A DNA stretch of 40,242 nt, taken from contig JAKJBW010000018.1 of the NCBI GenBank assembly GCA_022706785.1, positions 1-40,242 of the forward strand. Direction: 5' to 3'. The notes beneath the pieces are model-generated. The model saw only the letters and a list, made by a program, of their open reading frames with translations, searched no databases and was not told the origin of the DNA. The position numbers were made by a program, and so were the translations under genes. Origin of the DNA: Bacillota bacterium (GTDB lineage Bacteria > Bacillota > Clostridia > UBA1381 > UMGS1253). Shown here in pieces: positions 7,885 through 16,535 of this stretch (position 1 is the first letter of the stretch; each line of letters starts with the position of its first letter).

Positions 7885-8904
7885 ATGGCAAAAAAAAAGC
7901 TGGGTAAACAAACAGTAGCTCTGGAAACTCCGCCCACCATTCTGGCGGAGGCAGGTATTGTAGGCACAAAGGAAGGCCAGGGCCCGCTTGCGCGCTGGTT
8001 TGACGAAATACTGACCGACGATATGTATGGCGAAACGTCGTGGGAAAAGGCGGAAAGCAAGCTTCAGAAGTCCGCCATCCAAAAGGCGCTGGATAAGGCG
8101 AAGCTGACCACTGGCGACATCGATTATATCTTTGCCGGGGATCTTTTGAACCAATGTGCCGGGTCGCACTACGCCCTGAAGGACATAAACATTCCGTTCT
8201 GGGGCCTTTACGGCGCATGCTCCACCATGGCCGAGAGCATAGCTATTTCCGCGCTCACATTGGATGGCGGCTACGCAGACTATACCGTGGCGGTAACGTC
8301 GTCGCACTTTTGCTCTGCCGAAAAGCAGTACCGCTATCCGCTTGAGTACGGCGGACAGCGTCCGCCAACCGCACAATGGACGGTTACGGGCTCGGGAAGC
8401 TGCGTGCTTGCCTCCTGCGGCGGCGGCCCGTATGTGACGCACGTTACAACAGGGAAAATCGTGGATATGGGTATCAAGGACGCAAACAATATGGGTGCGG
8501 CAATGGCGCCCGCTGCGGTGGACACCATTGCCGCACACTTTGCCGACACCGGCAGAAAGCCGTCCGACTACGACTTGATCGTTTCGGGTGATCTGGCTTC
8601 CATCGGCACACAGATCACAAAAGAGCTGCTGGCCGCACAAGGATATGACCTTTCTGCCAATTACAACGATTGCGGCAATATGATATTTTACACAGAGGCG
8701 CAGGATGTTCACGCCGGCGGCAGCGGCTGCGGGTGCAGCGGCGTGGTATTTTGCAGCTATATCTTAGAAAGGCTGCGGCGAGGCGAGCTTAACCGCGTGC
8801 TGTTTGTTGGCACAGGCGCGCTGATGAATCCCCTGTCCTTGTTGCAAAACGAGAGCATACCCTGTATCGCTCACGCCATTACCGTACAAAGGAGTCTTGC
8901 GTAA
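7885..8904 (+). CDS. spoVAD: Stage V sporulation protein AD
   Basis: SpoVAD is the thiolase-like component that binds dipicolinate and helps move it into the forespore and out during germination. I place the start at the ATG at 7885 (MAKKKLGKQTV, 339 residues), which matches the usual SpoVAD N-terminus and has AGAGGT upstream; the ATG at 7831 would add 18 atypical residues. Cys112 in YGACSTM occupies the thiolase nucleophile position, and the conserved RPPTAQWTVTG, KDANNMGAAMAP and VHAGGSGCGCS stretches are all present. spoVAE follows directly. No spoVAC is seen upstream, where it is usually found. Confidence 0.96.
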   Translation: MAKKKLGKQTVALETPPTILAEAGIVGTKEGQGPLARWFDEILTDDMYGETSWEKAESKLQKSAIQKALDKAKLTTGDIDYIFAGDLLNQCAGSHYALKDINIPFWGLYGACSTMAESIAISALTLDGGYADYTVAVTSSHFCSAEKQYRYPLEYGGQRPPTAQWTVTGSGSCVLASCGGGPYVTHVTTGKIVDMGIKDANNMGAAMAPAAVDTIAAHFADTGRKPSDYDLIVSGDLASIGTQITKELLAAQGYDLSANYNDCGNMIFYTEAQDVHAGGSGCGCSGVVFCSYILERLRRGELNRVLFVGTGALMNPLSLLQNESIPCIAHAITVQRSLA

Positions 8905-9264
8905 ATGTGGACAATGTATTTAAAAGCGTTTTTAGTCGGCGGCGCTATTTGCGCCATCGGTCAGATCCTAATTGACAAAACCAAGCTCACTCCTGCCAGG
9001 ATCCTCGTTTCATTTGTGGTAGCCGGCGTGATTCTAACGGTGCTCGGGCTGTATGAAAAGCTTGTGGAATTTGCCGGTGCCGGCGCGACGGTGCCGATAG
9101 TGGGCTTTGGCTACTCGCTCGGCAAGGGCGCAATCAAAGGAATTACAGAAAACGGCCTGATAGGCGTTTTCACAGGCGGCATTGCCGCCACTGCAGGCGG
9201 TATCGCCGCTTCTATCGTATTCGGCTATTTTATTGCACTGATCTTCAGTCCCAAAGCAAAATAA
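8905..9264 (+). CDS. spoVAE: Stage V sporulation protein AE (SpoVAEb type)
   Basis: This 119-residue integral membrane protein has about four hydrophobic segments and the Gly-rich GGAICAIGQ, VPIVGFGYSLGKGA and GGIAATAGGIAASI stretches typical of SpoVAEb. It is thought to form part of the inner-membrane dipicolinate channel with SpoVAC and SpoVAD. The ATG comes directly after the spoVAD TAA, with GGAG inside the end of spoVAD, so the two are translationally linked. A strong terminator follows at 9327. Confidence 0.93.
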   Translation: MWTMYLKAFLVGGAICAIGQILIDKTKLTPARILVSFVVAGVILTVLGLYEKLVEFAGAGATVPIVGFGYSLGKGAIKGITENGLIGVFTGGIAATAGGIAASIVFGYFIALIFSPKAK

Positions 9265-9326
9265 TTTGCCATATGCCGGATAGTGCCCGCACCATCTATG
9301 ATCTCGTTGCCAATCCATACCATTTC

Positions 9327-9383
9327 AAAAGACCATTTCTGACTAAGGTAGTCACAAGCCTGTCAGGCGTGGTCTTTTGTGTT
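9327..9383 (+). terminator. Intrinsic terminator after spoVAE
   Basis: AAAAGACCA (9327-9335) pairs with TGGTCTTTT (9370-9378), followed by GTGTTTT. An inner GCCTG/CAGGC hairpin (9358-9368) adds to the structure. A second small hairpin, GCCGGC/GCCGGC, lies at 9386-9401. The rest of the gap up to 9538 shows no gene. Confidence 0.75.
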
Positions 9384-9538
9384 TTGCCGGCCCTTGCCGG
9401 CTAAACAGTTTTATACATAGCCCATCGTGCGCTTTATCGTTGCAGCCGCAACTATTTTCTTAACCATAGAAGGATATTTGAGGCGCAAAATAGAACTATA
9501 TATAAATCGCGAACTTTGTAGAAAAAGAGGGATATATA

Positions 9539-10243
9539 TTGAAATTTGACAAAAAATCGAAGATGATTGCCATGATTTGTTTTGCAGCTGTTCTTGCCAT
9601 TGCAGGCACGCTTATGTTAAACTATGGCTATGAGAAAGATTCCGGTGAAACCATGAGTATCGGTGCGATGCCGGTTGAATATTTCAGTCCGTCCCCTTCC
9701 CCGCTCCCGACCGCCCAGCCGACCCCTTCTCCCGCTGTTAAAATCACGGTTCATATCAAGGGCGAGGTGGCAAATCCCGGCCTTTACGAACTGGACGACG
9801 GCGCACGCGTAAGCGATGCGATAGCGGCAGCAGGCGGACTTACCCCAAACGCCGGCGAGGAATACATCAATCTTGCCTTAAAGCTCTGCGACCAGGACGA
9901 AATCAATATCCCTTCAAAATCGTCGGGCGCGTCGGAGGCCAAAAGCGCATCCTCCGGCAGCGTAGTGAAAAACGCGCAAGGCAGCGCGGGCGGCACTGTG
10001 AAAAGAGTTGCCCCGCAAACGCCCGCCAAACCTACCCCGTCGGTGGACAACAAGGTAAACATAAATACGGCAGGCGCAGAAGAACTCGACATGCTTCCCG
10101 GCATCGGCCCTGCATATGCCAAAAATATTATAGATTACCGCAGCAAAAACGGTGCGTTTGAAACCATTCAGGACATCATGAAGGTCACCGGAATAGGCGA
10201 AAAGCGCTTTGAAGCCATCAAGGACCTTATCTGTATTAAATAG
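9539..10243 (+). CDS. ComEA-like DNA-binding membrane protein (SLBB plus helix-hairpin-helix)
   Basis: The 234-residue protein has an N-terminal membrane anchor (about 9-28), a Pro/Ser-rich spacer, an SLBB domain (about 67-128, with KGEVANPGLYEL), a second low-complexity linker and a C-terminal double helix-hairpin-helix (173-234, with NINTA, LPGIGPAYA and VTGIGEKRFEAI). This is the architecture of ComEA, the outward-facing DNA receptor of natural competence. The start is a TTG at 9539 with GAGGG upstream. The next genes are a two-component system rather than comEB or comEC, so the role in DNA uptake is inferred from family only. Confidence 0.88.
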   Translation: MKFDKKSKMIAMICFAAVLAIAGTLMLNYGYEKDSGETMSIGAMPVEYFSPSPSPLPTAQPTPSPAVKITVHIKGEVANPGLYELDDGARVSDAIAAAGGLTPNAGEEYINLALKLCDQDEINIPSKSSGASEAKSASSGSVVKNAQGSAGGTVKRVAPQTPAKPTPSVDNKVNINTAGAEELDMLPGIGPAYAKNIIDYRSKNGAFETIQDIMKVTGIGEKRFEAIKDLICIK

Positions 10244-10269
10244 CATGTCAAAGGAAGGAGCCTGCAAAT

Positions 10270-10953
10270 ATGAAGATACTTATTGTGGACGACGAAAAGC
10301 TTTTGGTCAAGGGGATCAAGTTCAACTTTGAACAGGACGGGTTTGTCTGTGAAACCGCCTATGACGGTGAAGAAGCCGTGAAAATGGCAAGGGACAAATC
10401 CATAGACTTAATTATTCTTGACCTTATGCTGCCAAAAATTGATGGGCTTACTGCATGCCAGAAAATACGTGAGTTTTCAAACGTGCCCATTCTCATGCTC
10501 ACTGCCAAGAGCGAGGATATGGACAAGATCATGGGCCTCGAATACGGTGCGGACGACTATATGACAAAGCCCTTTAACATATTAGAGCTGAAGGCAAGGG
10601 TCAAAGCCATCACCAGGCGTCTGTCACACAAAGAATCGGCATCGGCCGCGAAAGTGCGCTCTGTCGGGCGCGTTGAGCTTGACTATAATTTCAGGCGCGC
10701 AAAAATCGGTGACAAGCGCACAGACCTGACCGCTAAGGAATTTGACCTTTTGGATCTGTTCATCTCCAACCCGGGCCGTGTGTACAGCAGGGAAAACCTG
10801 CTCGATATCATCTGGGGGTATGAATATCCCGGCGATATACGCACCGTGGACGTGCATGTCCGCCGCCTGCGCGAAAAGATTGAGCCCGATCCCGCGCAGC
10901 CCGCCTTCATCCACACCAAATGGGGGGTAGGTTACTATTATAAAGAGGATTGA
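10270..10953 (+). CDS. OmpR/PhoB-family response regulator
   Basis: The receiver domain (1-117) has the acidic pair Asp7/Asp8, the phosphorylation site Asp51 in LDLMLP, Thr77 and Lys99. A winged-helix DNA-binding domain covers about 125-225 (LTAKEFDLLD and TVDVHVRRLREKI). It resembles the PhoP/WalR group. GGAAGGAG precedes the ATG. It lies 26 nt after the comEA-like gene and directly before its kinase, so the three genes probably share a transcript. Confidence 0.94.
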   Translation: MKILIVDDEKLLVKGIKFNFEQDGFVCETAYDGEEAVKMARDKSIDLIILDLMLPKIDGLTACQKIREFSNVPILMLTAKSEDMDKIMGLEYGADDYMTKPFNILELKARVKAITRRLSHKESASAAKVRSVGRVELDYNFRRAKIGDKRTDLTAKEFDLLDLFISNPGRVYSRENLLDIIWGYEYPGDIRTVDVHVRRLREKIEPDPAQPAFIHTKWGVGYYYKED

Positions 10954-10987
10954 CTTTAAAATACATCCTTCCTCACTGCGTTGGAAA

Positions 10988-12388
10988 ATGGTGTTTACCT
11001 ATGTTTTAATCATTCTTCTGACGCTTTTTTTGCTGAGCGTATATATTCTTTCTTCCCTCAAGGAATATTTTTATGAGCGTGAAAAGGTTACTATGTTCAC
11101 CAAAGCAAATGTTGTGGCGGAGGTGATAACGAGCAAGGGTGATATCGCTTCGGCCGATATCACGGATATGATAGACGTCACAAGCGCTACCAAGGATCTG
11201 TTCATTGACAAGCCCATGCGTCTGCTGGTGCTTGACACACAGTCCATGGTGCTTTATGACAACGACACCACAAACAGCCTGAAGGATAAAATATTTATTA
11301 AAGATACCGTGAAGTCTGCCTTGGTAGGCATCACGTCAAACAGCGTTTATCAGAATGAGAACGCCTCCTACAGCATGGATGCGGCAATACCTGTTTTAAA
11401 GGACGGCACAACTGTCGGCGTGATCTATCTGCGGCAGTCTTTGCAGGACGTAACCGACTTTCTGCACGACACACAGTCCTCCTTAGTCACCCTGTCGCTT
11501 ATTATCAGTATTATGATCGCCGTTTTAAGCGCGCTTTTAGCGGGCGTCGTCACCTCGCCTCTGGCAAGGTTTACACAGGTGGCCGATGCTGTCGCGGCAG
11601 GCAATTTCAATCAGCGTATGGATGTCCATGGCAAGGATGAGATCGCACGCCTGGGTGTGGCCTTCAACACCATGAGCCAGCACCTGATGGTGCTTGAGGA
11701 AAAGCGAAAAATGTTTGTTTCGGACGCATCGCATGAGCTTAAAACGCCGCTTTCCACAATAAAGCTGCTCTCGGAATCCATTCTGCAGTCGCCCGATATT
11801 GATCCTGAAATGGTCAGGGAATTCCTGGTAGATATGAATAACGAAGTAGACCGGCTTAACCGTATTATAGAGCGTCTGCTTGAGCTGACCAAAAACGATT
11901 CGGCGCACAACCGTGCGGAATTTGAAACGGTGAATGTAAACCGCCTGCTTGAGGTGATTGTCCGCAAGCTGCGACCCCTCGCCAAAGAAAGGGGCATCGC
12001 GCTTTCCTTTGCCCACAGTGCCGAAGATGAAGTTGAAATGCTTCTTGATAAGGACAAAATCTATGAAGCAGTCTACAATATCGTGGACAACAGCATCAAA
12101 TACACCGAGCAGGGCGGTGCGGTGGGCATCCGGCTGTCCACAGATTTAAACAGCACCATCATAGAAATAGAGGATAACGGAATCGGTATCCCGAAAGAAG
12201 AAACGGGACGCATTTTTGACCGCTTTTACCGGGTCGACAAGGCCAGAGCGCGCACTACAGGCGGCACCGGCCTCGGGCTTGCAATCGCTTCGGACGCAGT
12301 GAACCTCCACGGCGGCCATATTGAAGTCATCAGCGAGGAAGGCGTAGGCAGCAGGTTCATTATTATCCTGCCATATGCCGGAAAATAA
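10988..12388 (+). CDS. Membrane sensor histidine kinase (HAMP, WalK/PhoR-like)
   Basis: The order is TM1 (about 3-22), an extracytoplasmic sensor region (about 23-165), TM2 (about 166-188), a HAMP linker (to about 238), a HisKA domain with phospho-acceptor His249 in SHELKTP, and an ATPase domain with DNSIKY, EDNGIGIP and TGGTGLGLAIA. It is the obvious partner of the regulator just upstream. The first ATG (10988) has no ribosome site. The 13 codons before it stay open and encode SSLRWK, a stretch that normally begins such kinases, so translation may start at an unusual codon (ATT 10949 or ATA 10961). Confidence 0.92.
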   Translation: MVFTYVLIILLTLFLLSVYILSSLKEYFYEREKVTMFTKANVVAEVITSKGDIASADITDMIDVTSATKDLFIDKPMRLLVLDTQSMVLYDNDTTNSLKDKIFIKDTVKSALVGITSNSVYQNENASYSMDAAIPVLKDGTTVGVIYLRQSLQDVTDFLHDTQSSLVTLSLIISIMIAVLSALLAGVVTSPLARFTQVADAVAAGNFNQRMDVHGKDEIARLGVAFNTMSQHLMVLEEKRKMFVSDASHELKTPLSTIKLLSESILQSPDIDPEMVREFLVDMNNEVDRLNRIIERLLELTKNDSAHNRAEFETVNVNRLLEVIVRKLRPLAKERGIALSFAHSAEDEVEMLLDKDKIYEAVYNIVDNSIKYTEQGGAVGIRLSTDLNSTIIEIEDNGIGIPKEETGRIFDRFYRVDKARARTTGGTGLGLAIASDAVNLHGGHIEVISEEGVGSRFIIILPYAGK

Positions 12389-12492
12389 GCATTTTTCGGG
12401 TTTTAACAGTTTTGTAATGATTTTAGCTTATAATGAAAATAGTCTTCACTTTTTCAGCATAGAACCAAGTATGAATTTGGCGGTGATATTTA

Positions 12493-13485
12493 TTGAAAAA
12501 AAGTAAAACGGCAATTCTTATTGTGTTGATTGTTACAGCCGTTATCGCTTTAGCCGCGGCCGGGTACCTGGCCGCTACGCACACCTTTAACCCCAACGCT
12601 GATTCCGGCAACGGGAATACCGTGTCGCTGTATTTTTTGGACAATACCAAAACAACGCTTGTGAAGGAACAAAGGAAGATGCAGTTTACCCCAGGTGAGG
12701 CCGGTCTTGCAGAGCTTGTGAATATGCTGATCGCCGGTCCCAAAAACAGCGTTGATTTAAAGCGGGCCATCCCCGAAAAAACACAGCTGCTTTCCTTAAC
12801 ACTTAAAGAAGATATCGCAACGGTTGATTTTTCAAAAGACTATTACAGCGCGTCAAACGCCGATAATATGCTTGCGGCATTTACTGTGGTCAACACCCTC
12901 TGCGATGCAGCTGGCGTGTCCAAGGTGGTAATTTTAGTGAACGGTCAGGAGCTGATCGGCACCAATAAAAAGCCGCTTGGCGCTCTCGGCAAAGACGATA
13001 TTGTCTATGAAGGCTCCAAAACCCAGACAGATTCGGTCGAGCTTTCATTATACTTCCCCGCCGCCGACGGCGAGCATCTGCAGCCGGAAAAACGCACGGT
13101 GACGCTTAAGGACAAAGAGCCGCTTGCCAAGCTGGCTGTGATAGAGCTTATGAAAGGCTCGGAAAACAAACAGCTTCAAAAGCCGATCCCCGCCGAAACC
13201 AAGCTTTTGTCGGTGGAAACCAAGGAAAATATTTGCTTTGTGAATTTTTCAAAGGAATTTATTGAAAAATATACGGCAGGCAGCAGTGCAGAGATTATGA
13301 CCGTATATTCTATTGTTGATTCGCTTACCGAGATCAGCGGCATAGAAAGGGTACAGTTCTTAATTGAGGGCAAAAAGGTTGAAAGCTTCGGCAGCCTTGT
13401 GTTTGACGAGCCTCTTGAAAGGAGTGCCTTGCTGATCAAAGATAATAGCGAAGCAACCGGCCTGCCGCCCCAGGCAACGCCTTGA
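12493..13485 (+). CDS. Membrane-anchored protein with two GerMN domains
   Basis: The start is a TTG at 12493 with GGTGAT upstream. A single N-terminal membrane segment (about 7-28) without a lipobox Cys is followed by two GerMN domains (about 43-165 and 180-315), which share the pattern LLSxxxxxxxxxVxFSKxF and the IVDSL/VVNTL helix. GerM proteins take part in spore formation and germination; GerMN domains also occur in other extracytoplasmic proteins of Firmicutes. The gene lies 104 nt after the kinase. A TATAAT box near 12430 and TTTTAACA/TTTGTAAT motifs between 12400 and 12420 suggest its own promoter, perhaps a target of the upstream regulator. Confidence 0.85.
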   Translation: MKKSKTAILIVLIVTAVIALAAAGYLAATHTFNPNADSGNGNTVSLYFLDNTKTTLVKEQRKMQFTPGEAGLAELVNMLIAGPKNSVDLKRAIPEKTQLLSLTLKEDIATVDFSKDYYSASNADNMLAAFTVVNTLCDAAGVSKVVILVNGQELIGTNKKPLGALGKDDIVYEGSKTQTDSVELSLYFPAADGEHLQPEKRTVTLKDKEPLAKLAVIELMKGSENKQLQKPIPAETKLLSVETKENICFVNFSKEFIEKYTAGSSAEIMTVYSIVDSLTEISGIERVQFLIEGKKVESFGSLVFDEPLERSALLIKDNSEATGLPPQATP

Positions 13486-13498
13486 GATATTGAATGAT

Positions 13499-13656
13499 AT
13501 AGTCGATCCACCCCAAAACAGTCTGGTCTTTGGGGCCTTTTTCCCACCATGCTGCGTTGTCGTCCTAGGCGGGCGCCAGCCCACCGTCGTCCTCCGCCCT
13601 GCCTGGCGGAAAAAATTCTCGCAAATCTTCAGACCCTTTTGGAGTGGATCGACTAT
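13499..13656 (+). repeat. R2 palindromic repeat element, copy A
   Basis: The element is 158 bp. Its ends are 20-bp inverted repeats with one mismatch (13499-13518 against 13637-13656, ATAGTCGATCC/GGATCGACTAT). The core (about 13541-13630) contains GCTGCGTTGTCGTC, a GGCGGGC/GCCCACC hairpin, CGTCGTC and CGGAAAAAATTCTCGCAAAT. The core is shared with copies B and C, but the end arms are not. Confidence 0.82.
13511..13543 (+). terminator. Probable terminator of the GerMN gene
   Basis: CCCCAAA (13511-13517) pairs with TTTGGGG (13529-13535), followed by CCTTTTT. The left arm is also part of the R2 copy A end repeat, so the two structures exclude each other. Confidence 0.6.
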
Positions 13657-13674
13657 AAAAATGATACGCATGAT

Positions 13675-13715
13675 AAAAAATCAGCGTCTGTATCAAAGAC
13701 AGACGCTGATTTTTT
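13675..13715. terminator. Bidirectional terminator between the GerMN gene and hydG
   Basis: A perfect 16-bp stem (13675-13690 with 13700-13715, AAAAAATCAGCGTCTG/CAGACGCTGATTTTTT) has a 9-nt loop and T-runs on both strands. It separates two convergent genes. Confidence 0.88.
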
Positions 13716-13743
13716 AATGCTTTGGCGGATTACAAACCGATTA

Positions 13744-15165
13744 CTAAAATCTTAAGTCCCGCTCACCGCTGCGGATACGCGCCAAATATGCCGTCGCCGC
13801 CGCCCTCCGCTTTTCATCGGGCACATTTGCGATTTCTTTATCGATAAGCTTTCTGCCCATTTGCCTAAGCTCGTCATCGCCATAATCGCTTAGATATTCT
13901 TCAAAGGTAAGCAGGGCGTTCGGCGAGCAGAAATTGCCTATCTGCCCGGACTTGGCAAGCGGCATAAAACGGTCGCCCGTCCTGCCCTCACGGTAACACG
14001 CGGTGCAGTAGCTGGGCACATACCCGTCCTCTACCAGCCACTTTAGCACATCGAGCGGCTTTCTGTGGTCGGCCAGGTAAAACTGCGGTGTTTCCCCGGT
14101 TTCACATGCCTGCTCCCCGCCTTTCTGGGCGTATCCGCCCACCCCGACACATGAGCCCGCGCTCATTTGTGAAATGCCGATATCAAGCAGCTCCCTGCGA
14201 AAGCTGATGCCCTCCCTGGTGGAGAGGATCATGCCGGTGTATGGCACGGCCAGGCGGATAATAGCAACAATCTTTTTAAAGTCCCTGTCGTTCACCAATT
14301 GGAAGCTGCCGTAATCCACCCCTTCGGCGGGAAGCAGACGCGGGAACGAAATGGTGTGGGGCCCCACCCCGTACGCCGCTTCGAGGTGCTCTGCGTGCAT
14401 CAGAAGCGCAACGGTTTCATAGCGGTAATCATACAGCCCGTATAATGCGCCTATCCCCACATCGTCTATGCCGCCCTGCATAGCCCGGTCCATTGCCTCG
14501 GTATGCCACTCGTAGTTGCGCTTCGGGCCGCTGTGCATGGCAAGATAGGTGGGCTTGTGGTAGGTTTCCTGAAACAGAATGTATGTACCAATCCCCGCGT
14601 CTTTGAGCTTTCCGTAGTTTTCCACCGTGGTAGCGGCAATGTCTACGTTCACCCTGCGGATCGCACCGTTTTTGAACTTCTCACTGTAGATGGTATTGAT
14701 ACATTCCAGGATATATTCGATGGGGCAGTTGCTGTCGTCCTCCCCCGCTTCTAAAAGCAGCCGCTTATGCCCCATAGCTTCCAGAGCGCGCACCTCTTCG
14801 CGCAGCTCCTCTTGTGAGAGTCTGCGCCTTGCGATATCGTTCTGGCATTTGTAGCCGCAGTATTTGCAGTTATTCACACAATAGCTGGAAAGGTAAAGGG
14901 GCGCAAATAAAACGATGCGCTTGCCGTATATCGTCTCCTTCATTTCCCTTGCAATCTCATACATTTTATTTAACGTTTGCTCGTCCTGGATTTCAAGCAA
15001 AACAGCGGCTTCCCTGTGGGTAAGGCCATGATACTTTTGCGCTTTGGCCAGGATCCTGTCAATCTCTGCTTTATCCGCCGACAGCTTTTTTGCCGCTTCA
15101 AGCGAAGCAAGCACCTCTGCGTCATCGATAAATTCGTTTGCGTCCTTTGATTTTACATCATACAT
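13744..15165 (-). CDS. hydG: [FeFe]-hydrogenase maturase HydG (radical SAM tyrosine lyase)
   Basis: HydG splits tyrosine and makes the CO and CN ligands of the hydrogenase H-cluster on an organometallic iron synthon. The 473 residues match the family. The radical SAM cluster ligands are Cys96, Cys100 and Cys103 in SYCVNNCKYCGYKC. The C-terminal extension carries the auxiliary cluster ligands in CTACYREGRTGD and NFCSPNAL, about 390-420. This extension separates HydG from ThiH. GAGGAG precedes the ATG. It is the last gene of the operon, 134 nt after hydF. Confidence 0.95.
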   Translation of the reverse strand: MYDVKSKDANEFIDDAEVLASLEAAKKLSADKAEIDRILAKAQKYHGLTHREAAVLLEIQDEQTLNKMYEIAREMKETIYGKRIVLFAPLYLSSYCVNNCKYCGYKCQNDIARRRLSQEELREEVRALEAMGHKRLLLEAGEDDSNCPIEYILECINTIYSEKFKNGAIRRVNVDIAATTVENYGKLKDAGIGTYILFQETYHKPTYLAMHSGPKRNYEWHTEAMDRAMQGGIDDVGIGALYGLYDYRYETVALLMHAEHLEAAYGVGPHTISFPRLLPAEGVDYGSFQLVNDRDFKKIVAIIRLAVPYTGMILSTREGISFRRELLDIGISQMSAGSCVGVGGYAQKGGEQACETGETPQFYLADHRKPLDVLKWLVEDGYVPSYCTACYREGRTGDRFMPLAKSGQIGNFCSPNALLTFEEYLSDYGDDELRQMGRKLIDKEIANVPDEKRRAAATAYLARIRSGERDLRF

Positions 15166-15299
15166 TTTGACTCACTCCTCAAATTGGCGGGCGGACTGTC
15201 ATCAGCTTTCGCGCTGCGCCCGACTGCCTGCTTTAGCGTAATTCCTTATATATTTGCTCCTGCCGGCACTGCTTTTGCAGCTTTAGCGCAAACTTTCGC

Positions 15300-16535
15300 T
15301 CACCCCTGCTCCAGTTCCAAAAGCGCGGCGGGAAACGGGCTTAAAACCCTCGGCAGGATGCCCTGCACATAGGCAATGAGTACGCCGGAGTTGGTAATGG
15401 CGACGCCGGAGGCGCGCGCCTTCTCCAGCCTAAACTGCATCTCCCGGCGGTTTAGCATACAACTGCCGCAATGCACGATCACCGCATACTGACTAAGGTC
15501 CCCAGGAAACTGCGCGCCGCTCACCCACTCGAATGCAATGTCAGCGCCCGCTATCTGGCGTATCCAGCGCGGGATTTTTACTTTTCCGATATCATCGGCC
15601 TGCCTGTGGTGACTGCAACCCTCGGCAATCAGTACCACATCCTTTGGCCTCAGCTTTTCAATACGCTTTACACCGCGCACCATTTCGGCAAGGTCCGCGT
15701 TGCGCCTGGCAAACAGGATGGAAAATGACGTTAAAGGAACGTCTGGCGGTGTATCAGCCGATACTTTTAAAAACGCCTGAGAATCGGTTATCACAATGGC
15801 CGGCGGTTCTGCCAGCCGCCCAAGCGTCAGTTTCAGCTCATGCTCCTTGGTAATTACCGCCACCGCGTCGTTTTCTATGATGTCGCGTATGGTCTGCTGT
15901 TGCGGCAAAATCAGCCGCCCCTTTGGCGCCGCGTTGTCGATGGGCGTTACCAAAACCGCGATATCGCCCGCCCGCACCAAATCTGCGACCAGCGCGGGTT
16001 CAGCATCGTCGTATGCCGAGCTTGCGATGATCTGCTTTTTGAGCTCGTCTATCCCCTCACCCGTCCGCGCGCTTGCACGCACTATTGGTATTTTTAAAGC
16101 CTTTTCTGCCTCGTTTAGCGCATCTTCCCCCGCGCTTAGCCTGTCACATTTGTTCAGCACACCTACGCAAGCGATTTTCCTGCCCACAAGCTCAGCTGCA
16201 AAGTTAATCTCAAACTCGCTTGCGCCCGCTTCGGCGTCAATCACAACAAGTGCCAGGTCTATCTTTCGCAGCACCTCATACGTTTTTTCAACACGAAGCC
16301 TGCCAAGCTCGCCGGTATCGTCAAGCCCCGCCGTATCGATCAATACCACAGGTCCTATGGGTAAAATCTCCATCGCCTTATATACAGGATCGGTAGTGGT
16401 GCCCGCCACGTCAGACGTTACCGCCACATCTTGTCCCGCCAGCGCGTTGATGAGCGAGGATTTGCCGGCATTGCGCCTGCCGAAAAGCCCTATGGCAAAC
16501 CGGCTCGCTCTGGGCGTTTCATTCATGCTCTGCAT
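15300..16535 (-). CDS. hydF: [FeFe]-hydrogenase maturation GTPase HydF
   Basis: HydF is the scaffold GTPase on which the diiron subcluster is assembled before delivery to the hydrogenase. The N-terminal GTPase domain has the P-loop GRRNAGKSS, the DTAG switch and NKCD. The C-terminal domain has the iron-sulfur ligands CSHH and, about 50 residues later, HCGSC. I place the start at the ATG at 16535 (411 residues) with AGGGGGAG five bases upstream; 16541 (GTG) and 16526 (ATG) are alternatives. The start overlaps the end of aspA by 17 nt, which implies coupled translation. Confidence 0.94.
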   Translation of the reverse strand: MQSMNETPRASRFAIGLFGRRNAGKSSLINALAGQDVAVTSDVAGTTTDPVYKAMEILPIGPVVLIDTAGLDDTGELGRLRVEKTYEVLRKIDLALVVIDAEAGASEFEINFAAELVGRKIACVGVLNKCDRLSAGEDALNEAEKALKIPIVRASARTGEGIDELKKQIIASSAYDDAEPALVADLVRAGDIAVLVTPIDNAAPKGRLILPQQQTIRDIIENDAVAVITKEHELKLTLGRLAEPPAIVITDSQAFLKVSADTPPDVPLTSFSILFARRNADLAEMVRGVKRIEKLRPKDVVLIAEGCSHHRQADDIGKVKIPRWIRQIAGADIAFEWVSGAQFPGDLSQYAVIVHCGSCMLNRREMQFRLEKARASGVAITNSGVLIAYVQGILPRVLSPFPAALLELEQG

